Below, piece by piece: positions 1-12,338 of a DNA stretch of 64,000 nucleotides. The translations under genes were made by a program, and so were the position numbers. This stretch comes from Omphiscola glabra (Eukaryota > Mollusca > Gastropoda > Lymnaeidae). How positions within the stretch are numbered: position 1 is the stretch's first letter; every line of letters starts with the position of its first letter. A model generated the notes under the pieces. That model was not told the DNA's origin, ran no database searches, and saw only the letters and a program-made list of their open reading frames with translations. The stretch spans positions 28,138,347 to 28,202,346 of the forward strand of contig OZ024798.1 of assembly GCA_964017045.1 (NCBI GenBank). The letters are read 5' to 3'.

Positions 1-966
1 CTCGTGTTGTTATTACAACTGTAGCTCAAACGTTGAAGGAGTTGTTGGCGGCATTACAAGGAGTCGACGTTTCTGACGCTAAGTGAGTTTCTTTTCTGAT
101 ATGTTTCTATGTTAACTGAATAGACATATTGAATATATTCATGATGAAGTGTGTTATGTGTCAAATGACACAATTATTTTAGGTTATCTGTTGTCAGACG
201 GGTTGTAGAGACACTTGAATGTAATAAAAAATAATAATAATAATTGAAGGTTATTTCACGATCAAGGAATAGATTGATTCGAGGCATGCTTGCAAATAAC
301 TCGACAATGTCTTATCAAATTTAATCTAAACATAATGATTTGCTAAGATGTGGCTCCATTCTGGGGCAATCAAACGTTTTCTTAATGAAGAATTTCATAC
401 ATTCTCTCCTTTGTTTCTGTGTCTCTAGATCAGGGTTCCGCAATCAGTTTGTGTGAGGAACAATTTCTTTAGAAATTATAACTGCTTAGGAAATACTTTA
501 GGTGGCCAGATTCAATCATAAATTATTAAAATGAGAAGAAAAAAAAAGCCTCACCCAGTTCCGGAGCTGCGAGTTGCCAACCACTGCACTAGTCGAAACG
601 AGCTCAAATCACCTAGTTTATTTTGATTATATAGTTATCTGGTTATCGGACTAAATCAAACAATCTTTTAGTTACTGATATATCTTAAACGTCCAAAATA
701 AATCGTAAGTTACCATTATTTCTTAAAACAATAAAACACGGTAATGTTTTTTATGCCTCGGTTAGGGTTAGGGAAAGAAAATTAAATATTACTTTCGATT
801 AATGTCAAAATTCATTTTTTTTTCAATCAGCGCCCTGGCAAAGAAATTTGACACTTTTCCCTGCAACAAGCTCTGCCCTGCTTGTAGTGGCCTCCCAGAC
901 GCTAATGCCAAGACTCAGTGCGTTAGCTACTGCAAGTCATCAAAGTGCCGCTGGCTATATGCATAA
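1..966 (+). CDS. Gene copy B0 (3' part): secreted Leu/Gly-rich, six-cysteine protein
   Basis: Only the end of exon 2 (1-82) and exon 3 (831-966) are inside the window. Exon 2 ends in GCT AA followed by the donor GTGAGT at 83. The acceptor TTTCAATCAG ends at 830, and splicing restores an AAC codon (phase-2 intron of 748 bp). Exon 3 encodes the six-cysteine tail, with the stop TAA at 964-966. Compared with copies A and B there is one Ala-to-Val change just before the exon end (GTT at 69-71 region), while exon 3 differs only at synonymous sites. Intron 2 carries neither the solo LTR of copy A nor the LINE of copy B, so it is the shortest and probably the ancestral form. The flanking sequence groups it with the B type. 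Its function is unknown. Confidence 0.8.
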
Positions 967-1068
967 ACACATCTCCAAGGGAACGAACCTTCACCTTTCA
1001 ACTAACAATGACCTGTCTCTGTAAGACCGGTCTTAATGTTTATTTTCTTTTATCTTTGAAATGACTCA

Positions 1069-1074
1069 ATTAAA
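1069..1074 (+). terminator. Candidate poly(A) signal of gene B0
   Basis: ATTAAA lies about 100 bp after the stop codon. It is conserved at the same place in every copy. Confidence 0.45.
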
Positions 1075-1728
1075 TGAAATCAACTAGGATGTCGTTGGTG
1101 TTTTTATATTTATCATAATCATTTTCTTGCGTTTTATCGGAGCACGAGTAGAGATGTTACTTTCACTTCTCACTTCCCCTTTTTCAAATGAAACAAGACA
1201 CTAGTCATACGATTCCAGTTAAAATCTTTTAAAGGTGGACTTTACACTTACAATTTTTTTAAAAACCTATAAATTTGAACCTCAACGGTATAAATAGAAC
1301 TCATGGTATTGGACGTATTTTGGGCTCAAAGTGAAATTTTTATAGTTAAAAACCATCCAGATATCAATTACGGCTCGGATTTACTTTCGGAAAAAAACTG
1401 ACACGTTAATTATGTAAAATAAAGAGGGTTAAAGGGTAAAAAAAATTATTTTCATATTGAATGGCCTCAAGGGACGTTTAAGTTTAGTTAATTTTGGTGT
1501 GCGCATTTTCAATAAAGTAAAATTCAGAACGTTGCACTTTTAAATATCTGTTAAATGAAGGCTTTCAGTGCCCTTATGTTTGTTTGATGCATGCATTTTT
1601 TAAAAAGGCTTATTCTAAGTGATTTAAGAAAAATTAGAACATTAAAATTATCACATGGTTCGGGGGCGAGTATAAATGGTTCTTTGGGGTACCTAGAGGC
1701 TTACAGTCATTAGTGTTCTTTTTATTAG

Positions 1729-1837
1729 TGAATTTCTTAATTTGGATGTGAGTAGTGTCCTTGCTGGTTTACAGTTAGATGGACTTGCAAAAGCTGTTGT
1801 TGCAACTGCAGCTGAAACGTTGAAGGAGTTGTTAGCG
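1729..1837 (+). pseudogene. Truncated exon-2 relic, B type
   Basis: This fragment encodes a match to the 3' half of exon 2 (residues around SLDVAGLLSGLQLDGL and AQTLKELLA of the live gene). It is preceded by a pyrimidine tract and an AG acceptor at 1727-1728. A 21-bp in-frame deletion removes the segment equivalent to IDDLARA, and the 3' end with the splice donor has been replaced by unrelated sequence. No promoter or terminal exon is attached, so it is taken as a relic of an older duplicate. Confidence 0.7.
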
Positions 1838-1840
1838 TGG

Positions 1841-1984
1841 TTCTTTAATTCAGCTACAAACAGACAATCCCTTTGAGGAATTACAGTTATGGAGACGGCT
1901 AATGGCTTTTCATCTGCATGTGAAACAAATATTTCATACGCTTCTTTCAAAAAGCTGGCGACTGCGCTGCAAACGTTTCAACTT
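1841..1984. repeat. Left arm of a long inverted repeat (S0)
   Basis: About 144 bp that recurs as reverse complement at 4050-4196 with only a few differences. It directly abuts the exon-2 relic. The arms enclose about 2.1 kb. Confidence 0.8.
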
Positions 1985-2488
1985 GCAGTTTTCGTTTATC
2001 GTCTGCCCGAAAAGTCGTCTTGAATGTTTTATTTTCCTTTATATAATGCGTCTCAGGACCAGTGTATACCGGTTTCCATTTTTTTATATTTCCCTAAGGA
2101 CTCTTTAGTTTAGAGAATATCTTCTAGACTACAGATCAATTCTTTGACGTGCTAAAGATTCTGTCGAGTTGAAGGTGATTTCGCACGATCAATTCCCTTT
2201 CTTTGTTCTGTCGTGTTGTAGTCGTCCACTTTTTCATATGTTCGGTTGGTCTAGCATGACTCCATAAATCAGTTTTTACTCTCATAGTAACCAATGTTTT
2301 TCAATCATTCAATTTTAAATGAGTATAAGATCATTTGTCTTATTTTCAAATGTAAAAATATTAACTGTTAAATATTAGTTACTTATATAAAAAAACTTTT
2401 TTTACATTTGCTTCGAAATTTTACATTTGTAACAAGTGAAATATCCTCATCAACACCAGGCACAGAAACATGGCAAATCCCATCTACA

Positions 2489-2557
2489 TTCATAGGAGCC
2501 ATAATGATCAATAAATTGATCGTGGACCCTTAATATATTGAAGAAGAGGAAGAAGAC
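2489..2557. repeat. Palindrome plus GAA-rich motif
   Basis: It contains ATAGGAGCCATAATGATCAA, a near-palindromic ATTGATC junction and a GAAGAAGAGGAAGAAGA tract. The same motif occurs in opposite orientation in the A spacer at 21467-21531, embedded in the 32-bp array. It is probably the end of a dispersed element. Confidence 0.5.
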
Positions 2558-3486
2558 CTTTTACTTGACAATACGTAATCAATGTGTTAAACATTGTATA
2601 TTCATTATAGCAAATGAATATTATATTTCCCTCAAGACTGATATTATGCAATTGATATCTTAGATTTCTTTCAGGGATTCTGTTAATAATCAATTCTGGC
2701 AAGGAGATAAGAAATTAATGTTCCATCTAATTATGCAGCTATTTCAAGTGTCCCATATTTACAGGGGCGTCTCCAAAGAAAGGAAAATAAGCAGCTACTC
2801 CCAATCTGAGTAAGGTGGGGAATACTTTGATTTTTATAACATTTGAGGACAATCATAGAGACTTATACTATAGAAACATAAGAAACACGAAAAGGACATT
2901 TATATAATCTTAAATATATTATAAAAATGTAACGTTTTAGAATAAAAAGAGTTAAAATAGATGTATTAACCAAAACCAGTGAAATTCCCAGGTAAGTGTA
3001 GACTTTTATAAAACTAATATAAAATTTACTTAAAATTTATCATCCCATTGAAATTTTTTGAAAATATTTATAACTACATTGAGCAAATTAGAGATTGATG
3101 GAAAATCTTTTTTTTTTTTTGAGAGCGTTTTGGGCGGCGGTCAGATAATTTGTAAAAAACCCAACCGTTTTATGTAATCATTAGCACTTGACTAAAACAT
3201 CTCAAAGAAAATGACCTAATTCTAGAGTTTTAAGGACCCCACTGGGGATCCGTTCTATAATGTGAGGTTTTTATTATCACTAAGATAGGGATCCTAAATA
3301 ATTCCTCAGATTAACTGTCAAGTAAAATTGTAAAGTTTTCCAATTAAAATCGGTTGAAATATGTGAGTGACATAACTTGTAAAATAAGGACAACAAAATT
3401 AGTATTCCTAACAATTACAGCTGAGAATATTATGAGTTCAAAACCATCCAGGTTTTCAAAATAAATTTTTTAATGCATTTGAACGA

Positions 3487-3584
3487 AGTTTCATCTAGAT
3501 CCATCCACCACGTTTCGTCTAGATCAATCCACCAAGTTTCGTCTAGATCTATCCACCAAGTTTCGTCTAGATCTATCCACCAAG
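3487..3584. repeat. 24-bp minisatellite, 4 copies
   Basis: The monomer is close to GTTTCGTCTAGATC plus TATCCACCAA. It occurs in inverted orientation in the A spacer (19230-19310). Confidence 0.85.
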
Positions 3585-4049
3585 TTTAATTTTATTTTAT
3601 ATTGCTCATACAAGAAAAAATGTATCTTTCTTATCTTGCTTACCTATTAAATCTTTAAATCTTTATTTTAACAAATTGTCCCATGAAAATTAGATGACGA
3701 AGGGGGGAAACTGTAGAGACTTATAGGAACATAAGAAACATAAAAAGGACATCTTTAACATTATCGAGTCAATATATGATATCAGTATAAATGTTTAGAC
3801 AAACTTATCGTGTTTGAAATTAAGAAGCTTTTATTGAAAATACAACATTGAAATAATTTGCTTAAAAAGGGTAATCTACTATAGACTTAAATTGTTACGC
3901 GTGTAACAAATGATGCCTTGGAGACATTGTCATCTTCATCAAATGCACCCACCAACTCAGAGACATAGCTTTACTTAATTCTGATTTGGCGCTATATCAC
4001 AAACTAACGATCTTCCGTTCCACATACACCTCTACTATATTAAGTTGGT

Positions 4050-4196
4050 CAAGTTGAAACGTTTGCAGTGCAGTCGCCAGCTGTTTGAAAGAAGCGTATG
4101 AAATATTTGTTTCACATGCAGATGAAAAGCCATTAGCCGTCTCCATACCAGTAATGCCTCAAATGGATTGTCTGTTTGTAGCTGAATTAAAGAAAT
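4050..4196. repeat. Right arm of a long inverted repeat (S0)
   Basis: Reverse complement of 1841-1984. The arms could be the ends of a foldback-type element or an inverted duplication. No target-site duplication was identified. Confidence 0.8.
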
Positions 4197-4249
4197 GTCA
4201 AGTTTCAGTAAGGAGAATCGGACAACGATAAAATTACAGTGGCAGCCAA

Positions 4250-4785
4250 TGGCGTAGCTAAGGGGGTGCGGGGATGCGGACTGCACCGGTTGACACCATC
4301 TCAAGGGGTGACATCAAATTGAAAAATTTGCATATTTACAGAGCCCACTCACACACTGCGCGATCTAACCGAATGTCATAAAAGGATAACCGGTCACACG
4401 TAAACTGTCCACACATATAACCAATGCAAACGCGTGCTTTTTTTAAAGTTCAACGTTGATGCGTCAGAAATGAGGAGACCGTATAATAAGATCAGACAAA
4501 CACCGTTTGACCATGATTCAACGCCGATTGAAGTGTTCGGTAATTTTCGTAAGTGGTAGGAAGCTATTTGTATCTAAATTCCGAGAAATAAAACTTTCCA
4601 TTGATACCAAAAGGCGATTCTAAGTACATGTTACAGTTCTTAAATACATTTTCGTCCTGGCTTATAATTAATTTTTTTTTATTGATTATTTTAACAAGAA
4701 AAATTCCATTGTGAAAGTCCCGGAAGGGGGTGGGTGACACAATGAGTTTACCGCACAGGGTGACACCAAACCTAAATACGCCACC
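4250..4785. mobile_element. hAT-like non-autonomous DNA element (MITE), tentative
   Basis: The left end TGGCGTAGCTAAGGGGGTG and the reverse complement of the right end (TGGCGTATTTAGGTTTGGTG) form imperfect terminal inverted repeats around about 536 bp without coding capacity. The assignment rests on terminal similarity only, since I could not see a clear target-site duplication. Confidence 0.4.
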
Positions 4786-5452
4786 GGTTGTAGGTCATAG
4801 ATTCGGTCCGTGTGTCTTGACTGAAGGTTAAGTTTAAATTTGGGAATATTAATTGGAGAATTGGAGTAAGTGATCATGTGATGTGGGGGATAAAAAAAAT
4901 GTGGAGTGGTGAATAAACGTTAGTTGCTAAACAGTTCACAGACTTGAGTATGCATCTTATTAAACTTTTACATCTTAAAAAGACTAACCTCCAACATCTA
5001 CATACTGTTAATCCTCGGCAGTAGACCAGGATTGTCTAATCTCCCCGCTCCATTCACCTCGGACCTTTTTCAATACTGTGGGTCGTAGTATTAATATTGA
5101 ATTCGAGAGATCATAATAAGATAAGATTCTTTTATTGATCCAAATAAATGGAAATGTTTTAATACAATGTAGTATTCATTTTCAGCACATAAATAAAATA
5201 CATATTTAACCAAGACAACATTTTACAATTGTGACAATTTAAGCACAAGACATCTAAAGTATTTCTCTAGCGTAGAAATCAGCCATCAATGAAATTCCTT
5301 AGGGACATAAGTGACTTAAACAATGGTCATTTAGGTTTTTTAACCACTCAGGGAGCACGCTGGTAAATTAATACAGACTGGGGAACAAAAATAGTTATTT
5401 AAATCTTTCGCTCCTAACTTGAAGACAAAGAATTGGCCTTGATCGATATAGC

Positions 5453-8142
5453 CTTTGGTATCTGTGATGAAGAGGGTGGAATGTGATCTTTGGTATCTGT
5501 GATGAAGAGGGTGGAATGTGATCTTTGGTCACTGTGATGAAGTGGGTGGAATGTGATCTTTGGTATCTGTGATGAAGAGGGTGGAATGTGATCTTTGGTA
5601 TCTGTGATGAAGAGGGTGGAATGTGATCTTTGGTATCTGTGATGAAGAGGGTGGAATGTGATCTTTGGTATCTGTGATGAAGAGGGTGGAATGTGATCTT
5701 TGGTATCTGTGATGAAGAGGGTGTGATGTGATCTTTGGTCACTGTGATGAAGAGGGTGGAATGTGATCTTTGGTTTCTGTGATGAAGAGGGTGGAATGTG
5801 ATCTTAGGTATCTGTGATGAAGTGGATGGGATGTGATCTTAGGTATCTGTGATGAAGTGGATGGGATGTGATCTTAGTTATATGTGATGAAGTGGATGGG
5901 ATGTGATCTTAGTTATATGTGATGAAGTGGGTGGGATGTGATCTTAGGTATCTGTGATGAAGTGGATGGGATGTGATCTTAGGTATCTGTGATGAAGAGG
6001 GTGGAATGTGATCTTAGGTATCTGTGATGAAGTGGGTGGGATGTGATCTTTGGTATCTGTGATGAAGTGGATGGGATGTGATCTTATGTATCTGTGATGA
6101 AGTGGGTGGGATGTGATCTTAGGTATCTGTGATGAAGTGGATGGGATGTGATCTTAGGTATCTGTGATGAAGTGGATGGGATGTGATCTTAGTTATATGT
6201 CATGAAGTGGATGGGATGTGATCTTAGGTATCTGTGATGAAGTGGGTGGGATGTGATCTTAGGTATCTGTGATGAAGTGGATGGGATGTGATCTTAGTTA
6301 TATGTGATGAAGTGGATGGGATGTGATCTTAGGTATCTGTGATGAAGTGGGTGGGATGTTATCTTAGGTATCTGTGATGAAGTGGATGGGATGTGATCTT
6401 AGGTATCTGTGATGAAGTTGATGGGATGTGATCTTAGTTATCTGTGATGAAGTTGATGGGATGTGATCTTAGTTATATGTGATGAAGTGGATGGAATGTG
6501 ATCTTTGGTATCTGTGATGAAGTGGATGGGATGTGATCTTAGGTATTTGTGATGAAGTTGATGGGATGTGATCTTAGGTATCTGTGATGAAGTGGATGGG
6601 ATGTGATCTTAGGTATCTGTGATGAAGTGGATGGGATGTGATCTTAGGTATCTGTGATGAAGTGGATGGGATGTGATCTTAGGTATCTGTGATGAAGTTG
6701 ATGGGATGTGATCTTAGTTATATGTGATGAAGTGGATGGAATGTGATCTTAGGTATCTGTGATGAAGTGGATGGGATGTGATCTTAGTTATATATGATGA
6801 AGTTGATGGGATGTGATCTTTGGTATCTGTGATTAAGTGGATGGGATGTGATCTTATGTATCTGTGATGAAGTTGATGGGATGTGATCTTTGGTATCTGT
6901 GATGAAGTGGATGGGATGTGATCTTAGTTATATGTGATGAAGTTGATGGGATGTGATCTTAGTTATCTGTGATGAAGTGGATGGGATGTGATCTTAGGTA
7001 TCTGTGATGAAGTGGATGGGATGTGATCTTAGTTATCTGTGATGAAGTTGATGGGATGTGATCTTAGGTATCTGTGATGAAGTGGATGGGATGTGATCTT
7101 AGTTATATGTGATGAAGTTGATGGGATGTGATCTTAGGTATCTGTGATGAAGTGGATGGGATGTGATCTTAGTTATATGTGATGAAGTGGATGGGATGTG
7201 ATCTTAGGTATCTGTGATGAAGTTGATGGGATGTGATCTTTGGTATCTGTGATGAAGTGGATGCGATGTGATCTTAGTTATATGTGATGAAGTTGATGGG
7301 ATGTGATCTTAGTTATCTGTGATGAAGTGGATGGGATGTGATCTTAGGTATCTGTGATGAAGTGGATGGGATGTGATCTTTGGTATCTGTGATGAAGTGG
7401 ATGGGATGTGATCTTAGTTATATGTGATGAAGTTGATGGGATGTGATCTTAGGTATCTGTGATGAAGTGGATGGGATGTGATCTTAGTTATATGTGATGA
7501 AGTTGATGGGATGTGATCTTTGGTATCTGTGATGAAGTGGATGGGATGTGATCTTAGGTATCTGTGATGAAGTGGATGGGATGTGATCTTAGGTATCTGT
7601 GATGAAGTGGATGGGATGTGATCTTAGTTATCTGTGATGAAGTTGATGGGATGGATCTTAGGTATCTGTGATGAAGTGGATGGGATGTGATCTTAGTTAT
7701 ATGTGATGAAGTTGATGGGATGTGATCTTAGGTATCTGTGATGAAGTGGATGGGATGTGATCTTAGTTATATGTGATGAAGTTGATGGGATGTGATCTTT
7801 GGTATCTGTGATGAAGTGGATGGGATGTGATCTTAGGTATCTGTGATGAAGTTGATGGGATGTGATCTTAGGTATCTGTGATGAAGTGGCTGGGATGTGA
7901 TCTTAGGTATCTGTGATGAAGTGGATGGGATGTGATCTTAGGTATCTGTGATGAAGTGGATGGGATGTGATCTTAGTTATCTGTGATGAAGTTGATGGGA
8001 TGTGATCTTAGTTATATGTGATGAAGTGGATGGAATGTGATCTTAGGTATCTGTGATGAAGTGGATGGGATGTGATCTTAGTTATATGTGATGAAGTTGA
8101 TGGGATGTGATCTTAGGTATCTGTGATGAAGTGGATGGGATG
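5453..8142. repeat. 35-bp satellite array, about 77 units
   Basis: The monomer is GGTATCTGTGATGAAGTGGA plus TGGGATGTGATCTTA. The first ten or so units are a GAGGGTGGAATG...CTTTG variant. In the distal half, units with GGTATCTG/GTGGATG alternate with units with GTTATATG/GTTGATG, giving a 70-bp higher-order period. The homologous array in the next unit has only about 14 units. Confidence 0.95.
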
Positions 8143-8513
8143 AATAATCAATTTTTTAATTTCTTACTATACAATTTTAGATTAAATAGTTTTTCGAGTG
8201 AAAGATGTTTAGTTTTGTGTCTTTAATAGCTTAGAGCTTGGCTTGTTAGAACGTTGTTGACTACTGAATAATGATGGCCTATTGATAACAAACTATTACA
8301 TTTCGCTAATAGCTCAATCATTCTACTCAGTATGTGATAGAAAATCAAATTATCTATATTATCAAATGCAGTGATTATTCAAGAAATGAATATTAGTAGG
8401 CTAACAATTATTATTTGACTTTTAATTCTTGAAATTCGAACACACATGGGGTGTGCCATGATGGAAATTTTTGCATTCCAAGCATAAAACTGAATAGCGA
8501 AAGCATACGCCTT

Positions 8514-8700
8514 GTGTTGACCAGGGAACTATCTTACAAACTTCTGGTGTTGATAAGGAACTATCTTACAAAAGACTGGTGTTGACGAAGGACCTATCTT
8601 ACAAACGCTTGGTGTTGACTAAGGAACTATCTTACAAACGCCTGATATTGACTAAGGAACTATCTTACAAACGCCTGATGTTGACCAGTGAACCATCTTA
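8514..8700. repeat. 33-bp minisatellite, 5-6 copies
   Basis: The monomer is close to GTTGACTAAGGAACTATCTT plus ACAAACGCCTGAT. Because 33 is a multiple of three it keeps a spurious open frame. Confidence 0.9.
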
Positions 8701-9289
8701 AATATCCCCAGAACAATTTTAATCTTTGTCGTTTAATCTCACTGTAAGAAAACCTTCAAATAAAACATGTTTTACGGCACTTAATTTCTTGTTAATATTT
8801 ATTTTGTTAACTGGAGGTATTCAAAAGCTGGCAAAAGAATGGGGTTTGGGGGGGGGGGTGTTAACCCTGCTCCCTGACTTCGATTGGAATCGGCTGCAAC
8901 CTTCCACTTCATGGAGACGCCCCTGCAGAAGATTAAAAAAAACCACCCCACCTAAGTCCAATCGCACACAATCATTGAATCAAACATTGACAAAAAAGAT
9001 CTAACCAAACGAATATTACATATTAAGAGCCATTGAAAAATGGAGAGAAAAAGTAACGCAACAAAATATTTTTCAATTTTATCTAATAAAGAAGAATAGT
9101 TGAATGATACGCTTTCCATATTTTGAAAGATATGTTTTTAAAATTTACATGTATAGAAATTTTGTATGTGTATTTTTGAGTTAAGAAAAACTTATGTGAC
9201 GAAAAAAAGTCGTCCTTAAAGATTAAATGTACTTAAAACACATTCTTAGAACGTTCCCCCCCCCCCACACCACCCTACCTTTTTGAGTT

Positions 9290-10092
9290 CATGACGACTT
9301 ATTCCCCGTTGATTGTCGTCATCCAACTTGAATCGCTAACTGACATTTTGACCAACGGAATGAACTCCCGGGGCTCTAGTCGGCAGGTCTGTCCCATTAT
9401 GACATGTCGACTAAGAGGCGCTGCCACCGACCCCCTGAAGTTACCAAGGGAACAATATCACCATCTAAGGGAACTACGCGTAAGAAACGGAGGTCTTGCA
9501 TTGAATCTGCTTTAGAAAGAGTACAGCTGCACGATACCTACCAGAATGCCAGAAACAAGTCGGAGACATGATTACTTGTTGCCGTTAATGGATATTAGGC
9601 ATGGGTTGGTTGTGGCAATCGATGCCGATGATTCTTTCTTACTCACCTTTATGGGACTGTTCCTAGGCAATCCCAGCTAAGGCGTGACAAAATCACAAAG
9701 TAGATCCCTTTTAGAGGGCGTGTGATGCCACCCCGGGTTGAGAAGGTTTTTTTTTCTTAGGAGGTTAAAATATATCTATCCCAACCGTTAGAAAGTTCGA
9801 CTGCAGGTGTTGTGAGAGCAGCACCATCAGCCGACCAGGTGCTGTGAGAGCAGCACCACCAGCCGACCAGGTGTTGTGAGAGAAGCACCACCAGCCGACC
9901 AGGTGTTCCTTTATAGATGCCACCACACTAGTATCGTCTATCGAGTGGAAGGCGGGTTGGGCTGTCTCAGTGGCGGAATACCCCCGACTAAAATTACGCT
10001 GGTTGTGTTGGGGGAAGAGGTGGTACATTGAGGAAGATTTAATGAGCTCAGGTTCGATAGTTTGCTGTTTTCTTAAGTTTGTGAGTAGAACA
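9290..10092 (+). mobile_element. Old non-LTR retroelement copy hosting 32-bp repeats (S0)
   Basis: From the CCCGGGGCTCTAGTCGGC segment to the TTTTCTTAAGTTTGTGAG end, this matches the reverse complement of the young insertion at 28636-29382 in the same order. Shared blocks include AGAGGGCG, ATCGAGTGGAAGG, GGCTGTCTCAG and the TTCTTAAG end. The left limit is uncertain because the young copy is 5'-truncated. No intact reading frame is present. Confidence 0.65.
9806..9904. repeat. 32-bp minisatellite, 3 copies
   Basis: The monomer is GTGTTGTGAGAGCAGCACCA plus CCAGCCGACCAG. It sits inside the old retroelement, at the position where the young copy of that element has a single related 32-bp segment. 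Confidence 0.9.
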
Positions 10093-10661
10093 AGCAACCC
10101 CTAACTACCCCCCAAACCTTTTGCCAAATCTTGAGCTGTTGTTGAAATTTTATTACGCATCGATATATGAATTTCATTTGTCTCAAATTGCACATGATAG
10201 TGATTTAGCCAATGCCCAATTATAGGAAATATACTATATATCTCGTGCTAATGTTAGATACATTCTTTTAAGATCGTCACACCAAGTTATCACAGTTAAT
10301 TTAATGCACTTCTGAAGCCGGTCAATTCTAAAACCTACCTGGTAACTACATCACCATATTGACGCAATGAAAGAAATCACCGCTCCTTAGCAGTTCGATT
10401 GAGGATCAGTTCCCTGAATTCGGATTCCAAGAACGCCGCCCAACATCCATCAGGAAGACTTAGCAGTTAGCCTGCAACCATAGGACCACGAGCTGATAGG
10501 ATTTTGCACCCACGATAGACGCATCGCTGGGAAGTCCACACACACATTACAAAGTACAAGGGAAGAGCTTTGACACAACATACTGAATTAACGTCTCCAT
10601 TCGTTTCCACCCTGAGAAACCACGAAGGAGAGGACCGGAGAAATCACTTCCAACACTGAAA

Positions 10662-10790
10662 TGATCTCACTATTGATCGATCTCATTTTTGATTGATCTC
10701 TTTATTGATCGATCTCATTATTGATTGATCTAACTACTGATTGATCTCATTATTGATTGATCTCACTCCTGATCTTTCTGTGATTGATCT
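10662..10790. repeat. 16-bp repeats, about 8 copies
   Basis: Degenerate repeats of GATCTCATTATTGATT. Confidence 0.8.
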
Positions 10791-11033
10791 AGCAAGATCA
10801 TCAGAACGAGTACAGATTGATAAGTTAAACTCTTAACGGTCTGATCGCATATAATTCTGATACCTAGCAAAGCGATTACTATGATGAGTGTTTGGCATTA
10901 TGGGACGCCAATATACATGATATATAGAAACTAGATTAAATTATATGAAAGCTGTTTTTCATATCATTGGCTTTCATAGAATATATTCGAATACTTGTAC
11001 TTGTACATAAATAAGTTCATTTTATTTCTGAAA

Positions 11034-11414
11034 CTCATACGACAGTTGTTCCTAGACGCGAAAAGGTGGGACACTCATACGAAAGTGGTTTCTAGACACG
11101 AGCAGGTGGGACACTCATACTAGAGTGGTTTCTAGACACAAGCAGGTGGGACACTCATACGAGAGTGATTCCTAGACACGAGCAGATGGACACTCATACG
11201 ACAGTGGTCCATAGACATGAGAAAATTGGACACTTATACGAGAGTGGTTCCTAGACACCAACAGGTGGGACACTCATACGAGAGTGGTTCCTATACACGA
11301 GCAGGTGGGACACTCATACGATAGTGATTAAATGACACGAGCAAGTGGGGCACTCTTACGATAGTGGTTCCTAGACACGAACAGGTCGGACACTCATACG
11401 AGAGTGGTTTCCAC
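11034..11414. repeat. 40-bp minisatellite, 9-10 copies
   Basis: The monomer is CTAGACACGAGCAGGTGGGA plus CACTCATACGAGAGTGGTTC. One unit has ATTAAATGAC in place of GGTTCCTAGAC, and this variant is also found near the end of the arrays in the other spacers. Confidence 0.9.
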
Positions 11415-11534
11415 ATACCCACGAATCAAAGTCGTTTCACCACAACTTAGCTATCTACAGCTGCAATCAACATATTTGTTTAATAATTTGTTTTTCGTGA
11501 GTAATGAGACTGCTAAAGCGGTGTCGTGTTTTAT

Positions 11535-11722
11535 TTAACAGTTAACTGGGGACACTGGTCGATGTGACAGATTGTTGTATTTATCAGTTAACTGGGGACA
11601 CTAGTCGAAGTGACAGATTGTTGTATTTATCAGTTAACTGGGGACACTGGTCGAAGTGACAGATTGTTGTATTTATTAGTTAACTGGGGACACTGGTCGA
11701 AGTGACAGATTGTTGTATTTCT
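11535..11722. repeat. 46-bp minisatellite, 4 copies
   Basis: The monomer is CAGTTAACTGGGGACACTGG plus TCGAAGTGACAGATTGTTGT plus ATTTAT. Confidence 0.9.
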
Positions 11723-11867
11723 TAAAAGGTACATACTACGGTACCTTGTAATTGCTGCAAATGTATCAAATAATGGAGATATGTGAACTAGATGATGGCT
11801 TATTTATAATGCGCTCTAGTAAAATTTGGAACGATGAAATGCAAATGGTTATAGCTCTTCAAATGTG

Positions 11868-11985
11868 AGAAATGGTTTTGGTGATAGTTTTGTCTTCCTC
11901 CAACCACAGAAGCGACGGTTTTATCACCATCATCAAATATAAATGTTAATTATTGATGACTGTTCGTCACTTCATACAATGCCAA
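11868..11985 (+). promoter_or_regulatory. Relic promoter copy (S0)
   Basis: This resembles the region just upstream of each gene's TATA box: GGTGATAGTTTT, CGAC.GTTTTATCA.CATCAT, AAATATAAATGTTAAT and GTCACT.CATACA occur in order. The TATAAAA is replaced by CAATGCCAAG. It lies about 3.4 kb upstream of gene A's own promoter and is probably left from a lost gene copy, though an enhancer role is possible. Confidence 0.55.
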
Positions 11986-12086
11986 GTCTGTAATTTGTTG
12001 CTCAGTCTTCGCCCCATCTCAAACAATAGTTTGTCAACAAGCTCAAACATTTATATGTCTAAATCAAAGCATTTCTCTGAGGTTGA

Positions 12087-12338
12087 GGGAACCCTACAGG
12101 AAACTCTCACTAAATCAATGCACTTTTCTGAGACTTAGGGCCCTTACAGGAAACTCTCACTAAATCAATGCACTTTTCTGAGACTTAGGGCCCCTACAGG
12201 AAACTCCCACTAAATCAATGCACTTTTCTGAAACGTAGGGCCCTTACAGGAAACTCCCACTAAATCAATGCACTTTTCTGAGACTTAGGGCCCTTACAGG
12301 AAACTCCCACTAATTCAATGCACTTCTCTGAGGCGTAT
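12087..12338. repeat. 50-bp minisatellite, 5 copies
   Basis: The monomer is GGGCCCTTACAGGAAACTCC plus CACTAAATCAATGCACTTTT plus CTGAGACTTA. Confidence 0.9.

Noticed and set aside
763..777. GGTTAGGGTTAGGG as telomere-like sequence
   Set aside because: Only two units inside intron 2, too short to indicate a telomere or an internal telomeric repeat.
5395..5742. 115-residue minus-strand frame with repeating HPLHHRYQRSH
   Set aside because: It is a by-product of the 35-bp satellite. The frame exists only in the larger array.
10040..10060. GGTTCGATAG as a tRNA-type B box (SINE promoter)
   Set aside because: No matching A box or cloverleaf was found, and the sequence lies at the 3' end of the old retroelement.
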